Shown here: positions 1-8,953 of the stretch, one piece after another
Layout: the number at the start of each line of letters is the position of its first letter
Numbering within the stretch: position 1 is the stretch's first letter
Source of the DNA: Roseiarcus sp963832305
GTDB taxonomy: Bacteria > Pseudomonadota > Alphaproteobacteria > Rhizobiales > Beijerinckiaceae
DNA: 64,000 nucleotides
NCBI GenBank assembly: GCA_963832305.1
Contig: CAWHTU010000013.1
Span: forward strand, 76,149-140,148
Reading direction: 5' to 3'
Position numbers and translations under genes: made by a program
Notes under the pieces: generated by a model
Told to the model about the DNA's origin: nothing
Database searches by the model: none
The model's input: only the letters and a program-made list of their open reading frames with translations

Positions 1-180
1 CCAGGCGCCGCGCCTGTTGCGGCGGAAATTGTCGAGCCGTCGCTGGTTCATCGGCGACAGCCACGGCCGGCGCTCGATCTCGGCGCGTTCCTTCGCCTGC
101 TCCGGGCCGGGCGGCCCTCCGTCGTCATGGCCGGGCTTGACCCGGCCATCCACGGCCTTGAGGGCTTCGAGGTCCGTCAT
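1..180 (-). CDS. yejE: Microcin C/oligopeptide ABC transporter permease YejE, N-terminal part (runs off the window)
   Basis: Read on the minus strand from the ATG at 178-180, the 60 visible residues end in LSPMNQRRLDNFRRNRRGAW, the conserved cytoplasmic N-terminus of YejE-type permeases just before the first membrane helix. The rest lies before position 1. YejE pairs with YejB as the inner-membrane channel of a peptide importer, and the order yejA-yejB-yejE on this strand is the normal operon order. Odd: roughly the first 20 residues (VDGRVKPGHDD and neighbours) are encoded by one arm and the interior of an interspersed palindromic repeat, so the protein start has either been extended or been created by the repeat. 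Family assignment is firm because of context. The exact start is less sure. Confidence 0.85.
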   Translation of the reverse strand, partial: MTDLEALKAVDGRVKPGHDDGGPPGPEQAKERAEIERRPWLSPMNQRRLDNFRRNRRGAW

Positions 181-205
181 ACCGACCCCAGCCCGGCCAT
201 GACGA
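122..205. repeat. Interspersed palindromic repeat overlapping the yejE start
   Basis: A perfect 16-base inverted repeat (122-137 against 190-205, core CGTCATGGCCGGGCT) flanks about 52 bases. The left part holds a second small hairpin, GGCCGGG/CCCGGCC, at 129-147. This matches the well-known rhizobial element whose translations read MAGLDPAIH or RVKPGHDD. It covers the yejB-yejE junction and the first codons of yejE. Confidence 0.8.
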
Positions 206-223
206 ATTTGCGGACGACCAAGC

Positions 224-1321
224 TCAAACCTCGCGGGTTTCGAAATCGATGCGCGGATCGATCCAGGTGTAGGTGAGGTCGGAAACGAGGTTAACCACCA
301 GCCCGATCAGGGCGAAGATATAGAGATTGGCGAGCACCACAGGATAATCGCGCTGAATGAGCGAATCGTAGGAGAGATAGCCGAGGCCGTCGAGCGAGAA
401 CACCTGCTCGATCAGGAGCGAGCCGGTGAAGAAGGCGCCGATGAACGCGCCTGGGAATCCGGCGATCACGATCAGCATCGCGTTGCGGAAGACATGGCCG
501 TAAAGCACGCGCCGCTCGGTCAGGCCTTTCATGCGCGCGGTCTGGACATAGGACTTCTTGATCTCGTCGAGAAAGGAGTTCTTGGTCAAAAGCGTCGAGG
601 TGGCGAACGAGCCCAGCACCAGCGATGCGACCGGCAGCGTGATGTGCCAGAGGTAGTCGAGAATCTTGTGCGGCCAGCTGAGGTCGGCGAAATTGTCGGA
701 GGTGAGCCCGCGCAGCGGGAAGATCTGCCAGAACGAGCCGCCGCAGAACAGAACCACCAGCAGGACCGCGAACAGGAAGCTCGGGATCGCATAGCCAAAA
801 ATGACCAGCGCCGAGGTCACGGTGTCGAAGCGCGAACCGTCCCTGACGGCCTTCCTGACGCCAAGCGGAATCGAGATCGCGTAGGAGATGAACGTCATCC
901 ACATGCCGAGCGAGATCGAGACCGGCAGCTTCTCCTTGATCAGCTCGAGCACCGGCACGTCGCGATAGTAACTCTTGCCGAAGTTGAAGGTGGAATAGTC
1001 GCGCACCAGAATCCAGAACCGCTCCAGCGCCGGCTTGTCGAAGCCGTACTGCTTTTCGAGCTCCTTGATGAATTTCGGATCGAGTCCCTGCGAGCCGCGA
1101 TAGCGCGAAGCGATGTCGCCGCCCGCCTGCGCCGCGCCGGCGCCGATCTGGCCGCCGCCGCCGAACCCAGCCGTTGAGCTCTGGTCCGTGCCCTGCAGTT
1201 GCGCGATCGCCCGCTCGACCGGCCCGCCAGGCACGAACTGCACGATCGCGAACGAGACCGCCATGATGCCGAGGATCGTCGGGATCATCAGAAGCAGGCG
1301 GCGCAGGATATAGGCGAGCAT
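224..1321 (-). CDS. yejB: Microcin C/oligopeptide ABC transporter permease YejB
   Basis: Inner-membrane permease of the YejABEF-type importer, which brings in oligopeptides and, in enterobacteria, microcin C. The 365 residues begin MLAYILRRLLLMIPTILGI, the usual first helix of DppB/OppB-family permeases. A Gly/Gln-rich periplasmic insert follows (about residues 41-80), typical of YejB rather than DppB. Five further hydrophobic segments follow. The EAA loop that contacts the ATPase is at about 260-281 (TARMKGLTERRVLYGHVF). It sits 44 bases downstream of yejA and 44 bases before yejE, all on the minus strand, so the three are likely one operon. The ATPase partner YejF is presumably beyond position 1. 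Confidence 0.93.
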   Translation of the reverse strand: MLAYILRRLLLMIPTILGIMAVSFAIVQFVPGGPVERAIAQLQGTDQSSTAGFGGGGQIGAGAAQAGGDIASRYRGSQGLDPKFIKELEKQYGFDKPALERFWILVRDYSTFNFGKSYYRDVPVLELIKEKLPVSISLGMWMTFISYAISIPLGVRKAVRDGSRFDTVTSALVIFGYAIPSFLFAVLLVVLFCGGSFWQIFPLRGLTSDNFADLSWPHKILDYLWHITLPVASLVLGSFATSTLLTKNSFLDEIKKSYVQTARMKGLTERRVLYGHVFRNAMLIVIAGFPGAFIGAFFTGSLLIEQVFSLDGLGYLSYDSLIQRDYPVVLANLYIFALIGLVVNLVSDLTYTWIDPRIDFETREV

Positions 1322-1364
1322 GCCTCGTCAGCCGGTCTCAGCCGGGCGGAGCGTCCGGCGTTCC

Positions 1365-3230
1365 TCAGAGTCCAATCGTCTTCGCCTTTGCTTCGTCCCA
1401 CCACCACGTGCCGGGCGCGCCGGTGCTGAGTCGCGGCTGCTTCTCGGGACGGGAAAATGCGTCCCAGTGGGCGACCCATGCCGTGTCGCGATACCACATC
1501 GGGACCCAATAATGGCCGGCGCGCAGGACCCGGTCGAGCGCGCGGCAAGCGGTGTTGAGCTCGTCGCGCGATTTCGCTGCGGCGATCGCCTCGATCAGCG
1601 CGTCGACCACCGGATCGGCGACGCCGGCGAGATTGCGCGAACCGTTCTGGGCGGCGGCCGCTGACGAGAAGACGACCCGTAAGGAGACGCCTGGCGTCGT
1701 CGATCCGAAATTGTTCTCGACCACGACGTCGTAGTCGAAGGCTTCGGTGCGGCTTTTCAGCTGGGCGGGGTCGACGATGCGCAGATTGGCCTGAATGCCA
1801 AGTTTGTTGAGATTCTGGATGAAAGGCATCGTATGCGGCTGCATGGCGCCGTTCGAATCGAGGAATTCGATGGTCAGCGGCTTGCCGCTCGGCAGCATGA
1901 GCGTCCCGCCGTCGCGCTTGCAGCCGGCGGAGAGCAGAAGGTCGTAGGCTTGCTTGAGCAGTTTGCGATCGCTGCCGGAGCCGTCGCTGACGGGGGGCGT
2001 GTAGGGATCGTCGAAGACGGACGGGGCGAGCTTGTCGCGGAAGGGCTCCAGAAGCTTGAGTTCGTCCGGCCCCGGCTTGCCCTTCGCCTCCATGTCGGTA
2101 TTGGGGAAAAAGGAGATGGTCCGTTTGTAGGACGAATACATCACGTTCGTGTTCGTCCATTCGAAGTCGAAGCAGAGGCCGATCGCCTCGCGCACGCGGG
2201 GATCCTTGAACTGCTCGCGGCGCGTGTTGAGGTACCAGCCCTGGAAGGTAGACGGCGCGCCGTTGTGGAGCTCCTCCTTCTTGATCCGGCCGTCCTTGAC
2301 CGCCGGAAAGTCATATGAGGTGGCCCAGAAGCGCGAAGTGAATTCCTCGTGATAGTTGATCGCCCCGGCCTTGAACGCCTCGAACGCGACCTGCCGCTCG
2401 CGATAATATTCGAACCGCAGGCGGTCGAAATTGTTCTGGCCAAGGTTGACCGGCAGCTTCGCTCCCCAATAGCCGGGGTCGCGCGCATATTCGATGAACC
2501 GGCCCTGCTCGAACGTCTTGACCTTGTAGGCGCCGGAGCCGAGCGGCGGGTCGAGCGTCGCGGCGGTGAAATCGCGCCCGCTCCACCATGCCGCCGAGAA
2601 CACCGGCATGCCGACGACAATCAGGTGCGCGTCGCGCGAGCGCCCTTCGACAAAGCGCACGTGGACGACGTCGTCGCCTTCCGGATTCGCCTGCTCCACC
2701 TCTTTGAGAAGCTGGGCGTAGATCGGATGGCCCTTTTCCTTCAGCACATTGAGCGAGAAGGCGACGTCGGCGGCCGTCACCTTCGATCCGTCGAAGAAGC
2801 GCGCCTCGGGTCTGAGCCGGAAACGGTAATCGAGCTTGTCGGCCGAAACCCTGACCGATTGCGCGAGCAGACCGTAGACCGAATCCGGCTCGTCGCCGTT
2901 GGCGGTCATCAGCGTGTCGAAAGTGGCCGACATGCCGGCCGCGCCGTTGCCCTTCCAGGTGTAGATGTTGAGGGTGTCGAAGGTGTCGAAGTTCTGGTTG
3001 CCGCTCGTCCCCGTGATCTGGAGCGAGAGCAGGCCGCCGGTCGGCGCCTCGGGATTGACGTAGGCGAAATGCGGGAAGTCGGGCGGAAGCGCAAGATCGC
3101 CGAACGACGACAGGCCGTGGGTCTCGGTCGAATCGTCGGCGATCGCGGCGAGCGGGCGGGGGGCGAACGCCGCGAGCGTGGCGAGCGCGCCGGTTTTCAA
3201 CGCTGCCCGGCGGGTCAGGGCTATGGTCAT
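1365..3230 (-). CDS. yejA: Peptide ABC transporter substrate-binding protein YejA
   Basis: Periplasmic solute-binding protein of the SBP_bac_5 family, which captures oligopeptides for YejB/YejE. I chose the ATG at 3228-3230 (621 residues) because it is directly followed by a Tat-type signal, TRRAALKTGALATLAAFAPR. An upstream in-frame ATG would add 17 residues ahead of the signal. The YejA-type N-terminal phrase GLSSFGDLALPPDFPHFAYV lies just after the signal. The phrases YRFRLRPEARFFDG and DPRVREAIGLCFDFEW are usual SBP_bac_5 signatures. It is the first gene of the yej operon in this window. Confidence 0.92.
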   Translation of the reverse strand: MTIALTRRAALKTGALATLAAFAPRPLAAIADDSTETHGLSSFGDLALPPDFPHFAYVNPEAPTGGLLSLQITGTSGNQNFDTFDTLNIYTWKGNGAAGMSATFDTLMTANGDEPDSVYGLLAQSVRVSADKLDYRFRLRPEARFFDGSKVTAADVAFSLNVLKEKGHPIYAQLLKEVEQANPEGDDVVHVRFVEGRSRDAHLIVVGMPVFSAAWWSGRDFTAATLDPPLGSGAYKVKTFEQGRFIEYARDPGYWGAKLPVNLGQNNFDRLRFEYYRERQVAFEAFKAGAINYHEEFTSRFWATSYDFPAVKDGRIKKEELHNGAPSTFQGWYLNTRREQFKDPRVREAIGLCFDFEWTNTNVMYSSYKRTISFFPNTDMEAKGKPGPDELKLLEPFRDKLAPSVFDDPYTPPVSDGSGSDRKLLKQAYDLLLSAGCKRDGGTLMLPSGKPLTIEFLDSNGAMQPHTMPFIQNLNKLGIQANLRIVDPAQLKSRTEAFDYDVVVENNFGSTTPGVSLRVVFSSAAAAQNGSRNLAGVADPVVDALIEAIAAAKSRDELNTACRALDRVLRAGHYWVPMWYRDTAWVAHWDAFSRPEKQPRLSTGAPGTWWWDEAKAKTIGL

Positions 3231-3435
3231 CGAATCGTCAACCTCGCGGCCTGACGCGATGTATCGCGCCTTACTGCACATTGCCAGCGACCGCGGCGAA
3301 AACGAGGCGGCGGCGCGGGCGGCGGCCGGCGGAGCGGGTTAAAGTTCGTTCATGCGCCAACGTGACCCTCGTCGCCTGCCGGGCGGCGCTGAAGCGGCTC
3401 GTAGCCTCGGCCAAAGCGACGCGGCAGAACTCACC

Positions 3436-3888
3436 TCACATTCCGTAGCCGCGCGCCATCGCCGCGGCGCAGAGCGGGATGAGGGCGAAGAGGCCGGCTT
3501 CGGCGTAGAGGGCCCGGCGCAGCCGCGCAACCTCGCTCGCCGGCGGGCGGAACGAGGCGTCGGCGCGGACCCGCCGGCGCCAGACGAGATAAGAAAAGGT
3601 CGGCGCGATCGAGATCAGGCCGACGGCGGCGAACAGCGCCATCTTCGCCCAGAAGAACCAGTTGGCGAGATAGTAGTCGACGCCTTTGGCGCCGAAGAAG
3701 AGGCGCATGAGCCCCGCGGCGAGCGCGAGCGCGGCCATGATGCCGAACCAGGCGTCGACCCGGGCAAGCCTCAGGGCCATCCGGTCGTCGATCGGCCCGG
3801 CGGTGAGAAATATTTCCGCCGACAGGATCGCGGCGAGCGAGAACACCGCGAGGTGATGGAAGCTTGCGAACAGCCAGTCGACGAACAT
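3436..3888 (-). CDS. DUF2214 family inner-membrane protein
   Basis: A 150-residue hydrophobic protein with four predicted helices, at about 8-30, 46-66, 80-102 and 125-147. The opening FVDWLFASFHHLAVFSL and the phrase NWFFWAKMALFAAVGLISI fit DUF2214 (COG3556), a family of unknown function. The acidic and aromatic residues near the helix ends (H11, H12, D45) suggest a small transporter or cofactor-binding membrane protein, but this is guesswork. It lies 90 bases downstream of the RimK-like gene on the same strand and may be co-transcribed with it. Confidence 0.75.
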   Translation of the reverse strand: MFVDWLFASFHHLAVFSLAAILSAEIFLTAGPIDDRMALRLARVDAWFGIMAALALAAGLMRLFFGAKGVDYYLANWFFWAKMALFAAVGLISIAPTFSYLVWRRRVRADASFRPPASEVARLRRALYAEAGLFALIPLCAAAMARGYGM

Positions 3889-3978
3889 GAAGCACCCTAC
3901 CGCTCGCTGTCAGCCATTGATTGGCTGGAGGCGAGCCCCTTGTCCGAAATCGAACATCGCGGGCGCGGGCCGCGCGTT

Positions 3979-5439
3979 TCACGCGTCGATACGCTTGACG
4001 AACCAGTTGATGAGCCTTGTCCAAATCTCGTCTTTGCCAACCTGGTCCTCGACCCCGTGCTCGAGATTGGGGTTGTCGTTGACCTCGATGACCACGATCG
4101 CGCCGTCGGTTTCCTTGATGTCGACGCCATAAAGGCCCGGGCCGATGGCGCGGGCCGCCTTGAGCGCGGCGTCGATGACCCGCGGGGGCGCGTCGCCGAT
4201 CGGGATCGTCTTCGATCCGCCCTCCCGGGCGCCGTTCGGCCCGTGCTTGATGATCTGCCAGTGGCCGCGCGCCATTTGATACTGGCACACGAAAAGCGGC
4301 TCGCCGTCGAGCACTCCGACCCGCCAGTCGAACTTGGTCGGCATGAACTTCTGCGCCAGCAGGAGGTCGGTCTCCTCGAACAATTCGTCCGACAGCGCCT
4401 TGAGAGCCTGCGCGGTCTCGACCTTATGGACCCCGCGCGAGAATGAGCCGTCCGGGATCTTGAGCACCATCGGCCAGCCCAGGAGCCGCTCGGCCTTCGC
4501 AAGGTCCTCGTCCTCGGCCAGCATGACCGTCGGCGGCACGGGGACGCCGTTCGCCTCGAGGAGCTCGTGCAGATAGACCTTGTTGGTGCAGCGGATCATC
4601 GATTGCGGGTCGTCGATGACCGGCATGCCCTCGCTGCGGGCGCGCTGGGCGAAGCGGTAGGTGTAGCTGTCGATCGAAGTCGTCGCGCGGATGAAGAGGC
4701 CGTCGAATTCGACCAGTTCCGCGAGCTGCTTCCTGGTGATGAGCTCGACCTCGACCGACTGCTTCTCGGCGATCCGCGAAAAGTGCTTGAGCGTGTCGAG
4801 GGAGGACGGCGGCAGGTCCTCCTGCGGATCGTGCAGCACGGCGAGCGAATAGCGGGCGATCGCCCGGCCGCGCGGATTGCGCCAGTCGCGCTGGGTGTGG
4901 CGGTGAAGGCTCTTGTGGAAGAATTCCGCTTCGTCCGGCCCGAGCTTGGCGAGCGGCCGGGCGCGCAGCCGGTCGATTTTCCACCGCTTGCCCGCCGTGA
5001 TGGTGACTTCGATCGCCGGGCACCGGTACCAGTCGAACAGGAGCCGGCCGAACGCCTCGAAGCGGGAATCCTGGACGAAACCGAAGCAGAACAGGAGATC
5101 GAACGTGGTGTCCTCGGTCGCGTGCGCCTTGACCGCCGCGGCGCTCAGCGCCTCCTGCAGTTCCGGCAGCGACTGCTCGTAGAGCTTGATCTCGCGCAGA
5201 TCGAGCATCGTCTCGACCGTCGGGATCACCCGATGGCCGCGCGCCTCGGCGAGGAGCGAAGCGTAGTATCCCTTGGACTGGTAGTTGTAGGAGCGGGAAA
5301 GATTGATGATCTTCGCCCGTCCGAGCCCGGCGAAGAGTTTCGGCCGCGCGAGATAATCGCGCGTCGTGATCACCTTGTGGGGCGTGTCGGCGTTGGGAAA
5401 GTCGCGCGCCTGATCGACGAGAATGACCCAGCCAGTCAT
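3979..5439 (-). CDS. RimK family ATP-grasp ligase with RLAN N-terminal domain
   Basis: A 486-residue ATP-dependent carboxylate-amine ligase. The N-terminal ~190 residues match the RimK-like ATP-grasp N-terminal (RLAN) domain (WVILVDQARDFPNADTPHKV, ILCFGFVQDSRFE-like region). The C-terminal half is the ATP-grasp fold: DDPQSMIRCTNKVYLHELL, the nucleotide-binding strand MVLKIPDGSFSRGVHKVE, and the metal-binding EVNDNPNLEHGVED near the end. RimK relatives add glutamate or similar residues to protein or peptide C-termini. The substrate of RLAN proteins is not known. Upstream on the same strand is a GNAT acetyltransferase. In many bacteria this pair occurs together, often with a C39-like peptidase domain fused to the GNAT, which is absent here. 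Confidence 0.88.
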   Translation of the reverse strand: MTGWVILVDQARDFPNADTPHKVITTRDYLARPKLFAGLGRAKIINLSRSYNYQSKGYYASLLAEARGHRVIPTVETMLDLREIKLYEQSLPELQEALSAAAVKAHATEDTTFDLLFCFGFVQDSRFEAFGRLLFDWYRCPAIEVTITAGKRWKIDRLRARPLAKLGPDEAEFFHKSLHRHTQRDWRNPRGRAIARYSLAVLHDPQEDLPPSSLDTLKHFSRIAEKQSVEVELITRKQLAELVEFDGLFIRATTSIDSYTYRFAQRARSEGMPVIDDPQSMIRCTNKVYLHELLEANGVPVPPTVMLAEDEDLAKAERLLGWPMVLKIPDGSFSRGVHKVETAQALKALSDELFEETDLLLAQKFMPTKFDWRVGVLDGEPLFVCQYQMARGHWQIIKHGPNGAREGGSKTIPIGDAPPRVIDAALKAARAIGPGLYGVDIKETDGAIVVIEVNDNPNLEHGVEDQVGKDEIWTRLINWFVKRIDA

Positions 5440-5573
5440 GACGCGCGGCGCTCCGGGCGCGCGGTTGGTCGCGACGACGTCTGCATGATGAGGGGCGGAA
5501 CGGTCCCTGAGTTAGGCGTGGGCCAGGTTCATTCGTGACGGGCGCGACTCACTTTCCGCGCGCCTTCGCCTCC

Positions 5574-6119
5574 CTAGCGCGGGCGCGACGCGCCGCGCAA
5601 CGGCCGAACGCGCTTGAGCGCCGGATTGTTCCCGGTTTCGCGCAGGGAAGCGGGGACGAGCGCCTTCTCGTAGCGCAAGGCGGCGGCGCCGTCGGCGTAG
5701 TAATGGGCGTGCTCGCCGATCTGGCGGAAGCCGGAGCTCTCGTACAGCGTGATCGCCGAGGCATTGTCATAGCGCACTTCGAGCGTCAGCGCGGCGCGGC
5801 GGTGGCCCCGCGCATAGGCCTCGCAGGCCTGGAGCAGCGCCCGGCCGACGCCGCGGCGGGCGAATCGGGGATCGACCGCGAGCGAGTAGATGCGCACCGC
5901 CCGCGAGGCCTTGCGCAGCGAGACCAGGGCGTAGCCGGCAAGCTCGTCGTCGATGAACGCGGTGAGCACCGGCCGGTGGGCCGCGCGCAGGAATTCGCGC
6001 AAGGACCGGCGCGAGACCCGGTCGGTCTCGAACGATTCGTTCTCAAGCCTGCCGATCGCATCGAGATCGCGCGGACTCGCCGCGCGAACGACGATGCCGG
6101 TTTGGCGCCAGTTGCTCAT
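5574..6119 (-). CDS. GNAT family N-acetyltransferase (RimI-like), partner of the RimK-like ligase
   Basis: A 181-residue acetyl-CoA-dependent N-acetyltransferase. Visible features are the N-terminal VVRAASPRDLDAIGRLENES, the central strand VRIYSLAVDPRFARRGVG and the acetyl-CoA pyrophosphate loop RRGVGRALL (around 90-98). The C-terminal motif NASAITLYESSGFRQIGEHAHYY follows. It lies 134 bases upstream of the RLAN/ATP-grasp gene on the same strand. Homologues in this position often carry an extra C-terminal peptidase C39-like region. This one ends with a short basic tail instead. The acceptor substrate is unknown. Confidence 0.85.
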   Translation of the reverse strand: MSNWRQTGIVVRAASPRDLDAIGRLENESFETDRVSRRSLREFLRAAHRPVLTAFIDDELAGYALVSLRKASRAVRIYSLAVDPRFARRGVGRALLQACEAYARGHRRAALTLEVRYDNASAITLYESSGFRQIGEHAHYYADGAAALRYEKALVPASLRETGNNPALKRVRPLRGASRPR

Positions 6120-6127
6120 GAACGCCC

Positions 6128-6213
6128 TATGCGGGAGAGGCTGGGGTGCGGGCCAGCCTCTATCCTCATCCGGGGCTTCGCGCCACCTTCTGCCGCACAG
6201 CGGGAGGAGGGAA
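6128..6213. repeat. Interspersed intergenic repeat copy (CCTCATCCGG...CACCTTCT type)
   Basis: The gap between ligA and the GNAT gene is filled by a degenerate copy of the same repeat seen at 24770-24933. It contains CCTCATCCGGGGCTTCG then CGCCACCTTCT, followed by GCGGGAGGAGGGA. Its left end GCGGGAGAGGCTGGGGTG is the partly inverted counterpart. No gene is seen in it. Confidence 0.65.
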
Positions 6214-6216
6214 TCC

Positions 6217-8322
6217 CTACCGCCCGGAGCGCCTGATCCATTCCTCCTCGTCGATCGTCTCGACGCCGAGTTCGCGCGCCTTGGCGAGCTTCGAGCCGGC
6301 GCCGGGGCCGGCGACGACGAGGTCGGTCTTGGCCGAGATCGAGCCGGACACCCTGGCCCCGAGACGCTCGGCGATCGCCTTGGCTTCGTCGCGGGTCATC
6401 CGCTCGAGCGATCCGGTGAAAACGATGGTCTTGCCGGCGAGCGGATGGCCGGCCGCGACCTCCTCCATCGGCTCGATCGTCACCTCTTTCAAGAGCGCGT
6501 CGAGCGCCGCCTCGTTGCGCGGCTCGGCGAAGAAATCAGCGACCGCCTCGGCGACCACGGGCCCGACGCCCTCGACCGCCGACAGTTCTTCCGCGGCGTT
6601 GGGCGCGCGGGCGGCCGTGCGCAGCGGCGCCCAGTCGCCGAAGTGGCGCGCGAGCCGGCGCGCATTGGTCTCCCCGACATGGCGGATGCCGAGCGCGTAG
6701 ACGAAGCGGTTGAGCGCAATCGAGCGGCGCGCGTCGATGGCGTTGAAGAGGTTATGCGCCGAAGTCTCGCCGAACCCTTCCCATTCCCGCAAGGGCGGGC
6801 GGCCGCGCCCGTCGCGCGCCTTGAGGGTGAAGATGTCGGCCGGCGTGCGGATAAGGCCTTCGCTAAAGAACAGCTCGATCAGCTTTTCCCCAAGCCCCTC
6901 GATGTCGAATGCGTTGCGCGACACGAAGTGCTTGAGGCCTTCGACCGCCTGCGCCGGACAGACGAGCGTCCCGGTGCAACGGCGCACGACGTCGGCTTCC
7001 CCGGTTTTCTCGTCGATCTCGCGCAAGGCCGCCGACCCGCAGACCGGGCAGATGAAGTTTCCCTTTTCGTCTTGCGGAAACTCGTAAGGCTCGGCGCCGG
7101 GCGGCCGCTTGTCCAGCACCACCTCGAGGATCTGCGGAATGACATCGCCGGCGCGCTGCACCACCACCGTATCGCCGACCCTGACATCCTTGCGGGCGAT
7201 CTCGTCCTCGTTGTGCAAGGTGGCGTTGGAGACCACGACCCCGCCGACAGTCACCGGCTTGAGCTTGGCGAGCGGCGTCAGCGCCCCGGTCCGCCCGACA
7301 TTGATGCCGATCGCCTCGACGATCGTCATCGCCTTCTCGGCCGGGAACTTGTGCGCGACCGCCCACCGGGGCGAGCGCGAGATGAAGCCGAGCCGCTCCT
7401 GGAGCGCGAGATCGTTGACCTTGTAAACGACGCCGTCGATGTCGTAGCCGAGCGTCGCCCGCTCGGCCTCGATCGCATGATACTGCTTAAGGAGCTCGCC
7501 CGTGGAACGACAAAGCCTGGTGAGGGGATTGGTCGGCAGTCCGAAGCGGCGCATGGCCTCGATGGCGCCGAACTGGGTCGTGGCGAAGGGCTCGCTGACC
7601 TCGCCCCAGGCGTAGGCGAAGAAGGCGAGCGGCCGGCTCGCGGTGATGCGCGGATCGAGCTGGCGCAGCGAGCCGGCGGCGAAGTTGCGCGGGTTGGCGA
7701 ACACCTGCAATCCCGCCTCCGCCTGGCGGGCGTTGAGGGCGGCGAAATCGGCGTGGCGCATGTAGACTTCGCCGCGCGCCTCGAAAATCCTTGGCGCGCC
7801 TTCAAGCCGGTGCGGAATCGAGGCGACGGTGCGCACGTTGGCGGTCACGTCCTCGCCCTCGTAGCCGTCGCCGCGCGTCGCCGCCCGGACGAGTTCGCCG
7901 TTCTCGTAGCGCAGGTTGCAGGAGAGCCCGTCGATCTTCGGCTCGGCGACGACATCGAGCGGGGCGCTGTCCTTCAAGCCCAGAAAGCGTCGCACCCGGG
8001 CGCAGAATTCCTCGACCTCCTCGTCGGCGAAGATGTTGCCGAGCGACAGCATCGGCACGGCGTGGCGGGCTTTGGCGAATTTCTCCGCCGGCGGCGCGCC
8101 GACCTTGCGGTTTTCCGAGTCCGCGCCGGCGAGCTCGGGAAACGCCGCTTCGAGCGCGGTATAGCGCCGGCGCAATTCATCATATTCGGCGTCGGAGATC
8201 GTAGGCTGATCCTCGCCATGATAGCGCCGGTCGTGCTCGGCGATCTCGGCCCCGAGGCGCGCGTGCTCGGTCCGCGCCCTGGCGAGGGTGAGCCTTGCCG
8301 GTTTCTTCTCGGGCGATGTCAT
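6217..8322 (-). CDS. ligA: NAD-dependent DNA ligase LigA
   Basis: Seals nicks in replication and repair using NAD+. At 701 residues it is the standard length. The adenylation domain holds the catalytic lysine in AEPKIDGLS (K129), preceded by the NAD-binding Ia region (HDRRYHGEDQPTISDAEYDEL). Further on are the OB fold (GVVVSNATLHNEDEI), the four-cysteine zinc finger (CPVCGSAAL...CTGTLVCPAQA), helix-hairpin-helix repeats (VYALGIRHVGETNARRLA) and a C-terminal BRCT domain (GKTIVFTGSLERMTRDEA, about 620-701). It is complete and in frame. It is read on the minus strand ahead of the GNAT gene, separated by a repeat. Confidence 0.97.
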   Translation of the reverse strand: MTSPEKKPARLTLARARTEHARLGAEIAEHDRRYHGEDQPTISDAEYDELRRRYTALEAAFPELAGADSENRKVGAPPAEKFAKARHAVPMLSLGNIFADEEVEEFCARVRRFLGLKDSAPLDVVAEPKIDGLSCNLRYENGELVRAATRGDGYEGEDVTANVRTVASIPHRLEGAPRIFEARGEVYMRHADFAALNARQAEAGLQVFANPRNFAAGSLRQLDPRITASRPLAFFAYAWGEVSEPFATTQFGAIEAMRRFGLPTNPLTRLCRSTGELLKQYHAIEAERATLGYDIDGVVYKVNDLALQERLGFISRSPRWAVAHKFPAEKAMTIVEAIGINVGRTGALTPLAKLKPVTVGGVVVSNATLHNEDEIARKDVRVGDTVVVQRAGDVIPQILEVVLDKRPPGAEPYEFPQDEKGNFICPVCGSAALREIDEKTGEADVVRRCTGTLVCPAQAVEGLKHFVSRNAFDIEGLGEKLIELFFSEGLIRTPADIFTLKARDGRGRPPLREWEGFGETSAHNLFNAIDARRSIALNRFVYALGIRHVGETNARRLARHFGDWAPLRTAARAPNAAEELSAVEGVGPVVAEAVADFFAEPRNEAALDALLKEVTIEPMEEVAAGHPLAGKTIVFTGSLERMTRDEAKAIAERLGARVSGSISAKTDLVVAGPGAGSKLAKARELGVETIDEEEWIRRSGR

Positions 8323-8483
8323 GAGGCAAATTTAGCCTAGCGCCTTGTCCGGCGGAAGGCGACGGCGCCCTTTAACCGGCGGCTAACCGGTTTGCCCGAT
8401 TGATGAGTTCGGCGAGACGCCGGAGCGGGGCTGCCGCGCGTCATGAGATGAATGATCCGCCGGCCCGCCAATCGAGATCGCCA

Positions 8484-8822
8484 ATGCGCGCGCCAATCGC
8501 GCCTCTTGTCGCAGCTGCGTTGCTGACGGGATGTTGCCCGGGCGGCTATCCCCCTGTTCCGGGCGCCAGCCCGGCGCCGTTCGACGCCTTCAACGCGAGC
8601 ATGAAGCTCGCGGTCGGCATGCCGACGGACGTGGCGATTCTCCTGATCGGATCGGCTCCGGTCTCCGGACAGGCGACGAGCTGCGGAATCCTCGCCGGAT
8701 ACGAATGGACGTGCCAGCTCCTGAAATTCGGCTGCTGCGAGAACAACCAGCTCCTTGTCTATGTCGCCCAGACGCCGGACGGCCGCGGCGCCGTCAGCTC
8801 CTGGTCGGTGCGGAAGGGCTGA
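8484..8822 (+). CDS. Small putative lipoprotein
   Basis: A 112-residue protein if started at the ATG at 8484, which gives MRAPIAPLVAAALLTGCCPG, a lipoprotein signal with lipobox LLTGC. In-frame starts further upstream would bury the signal. The mature part has paired cysteines (TSCGILAGYEWTCQLLKFGCCENN) and ends in the short strand-rich segment LLVYVAQTPDGRGAVSSWSV. The general layout recalls small outer-membrane lipoproteins of the SmpA/OmlA type, but I do not recognise the family. It points away from ligA, whose start is 162 bases upstream on the other strand. Confidence 0.65.
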   Translation: MRAPIAPLVAAALLTGCCPGGYPPVPGASPAPFDAFNASMKLAVGMPTDVAILLIGSAPVSGQATSCGILAGYEWTCQLLKFGCCENNQLLVYVAQTPDGRGAVSSWSVRKG

Positions 8823-8953
8823 TCCGGATGGCGTATAGGGAGGGGTCGCCGACCTCGCCGGCCGGGTCGTCCCCTGCGGCAGGTTCGCCGTTGCCAATCA
8901 ACAACCGGCCGCCTAACATCTTACCGATCGCGGGAGAAGGGCATGCGAAGGTG

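Noticed and set aside
5953..8340. 795-codon open frame on the plus strand opposite ligA
   Set aside because: Antisense shadow of a high-GC gene: Arg/Ala/Gly-rich, no domain, while ligA is fully conserved on the other strand.
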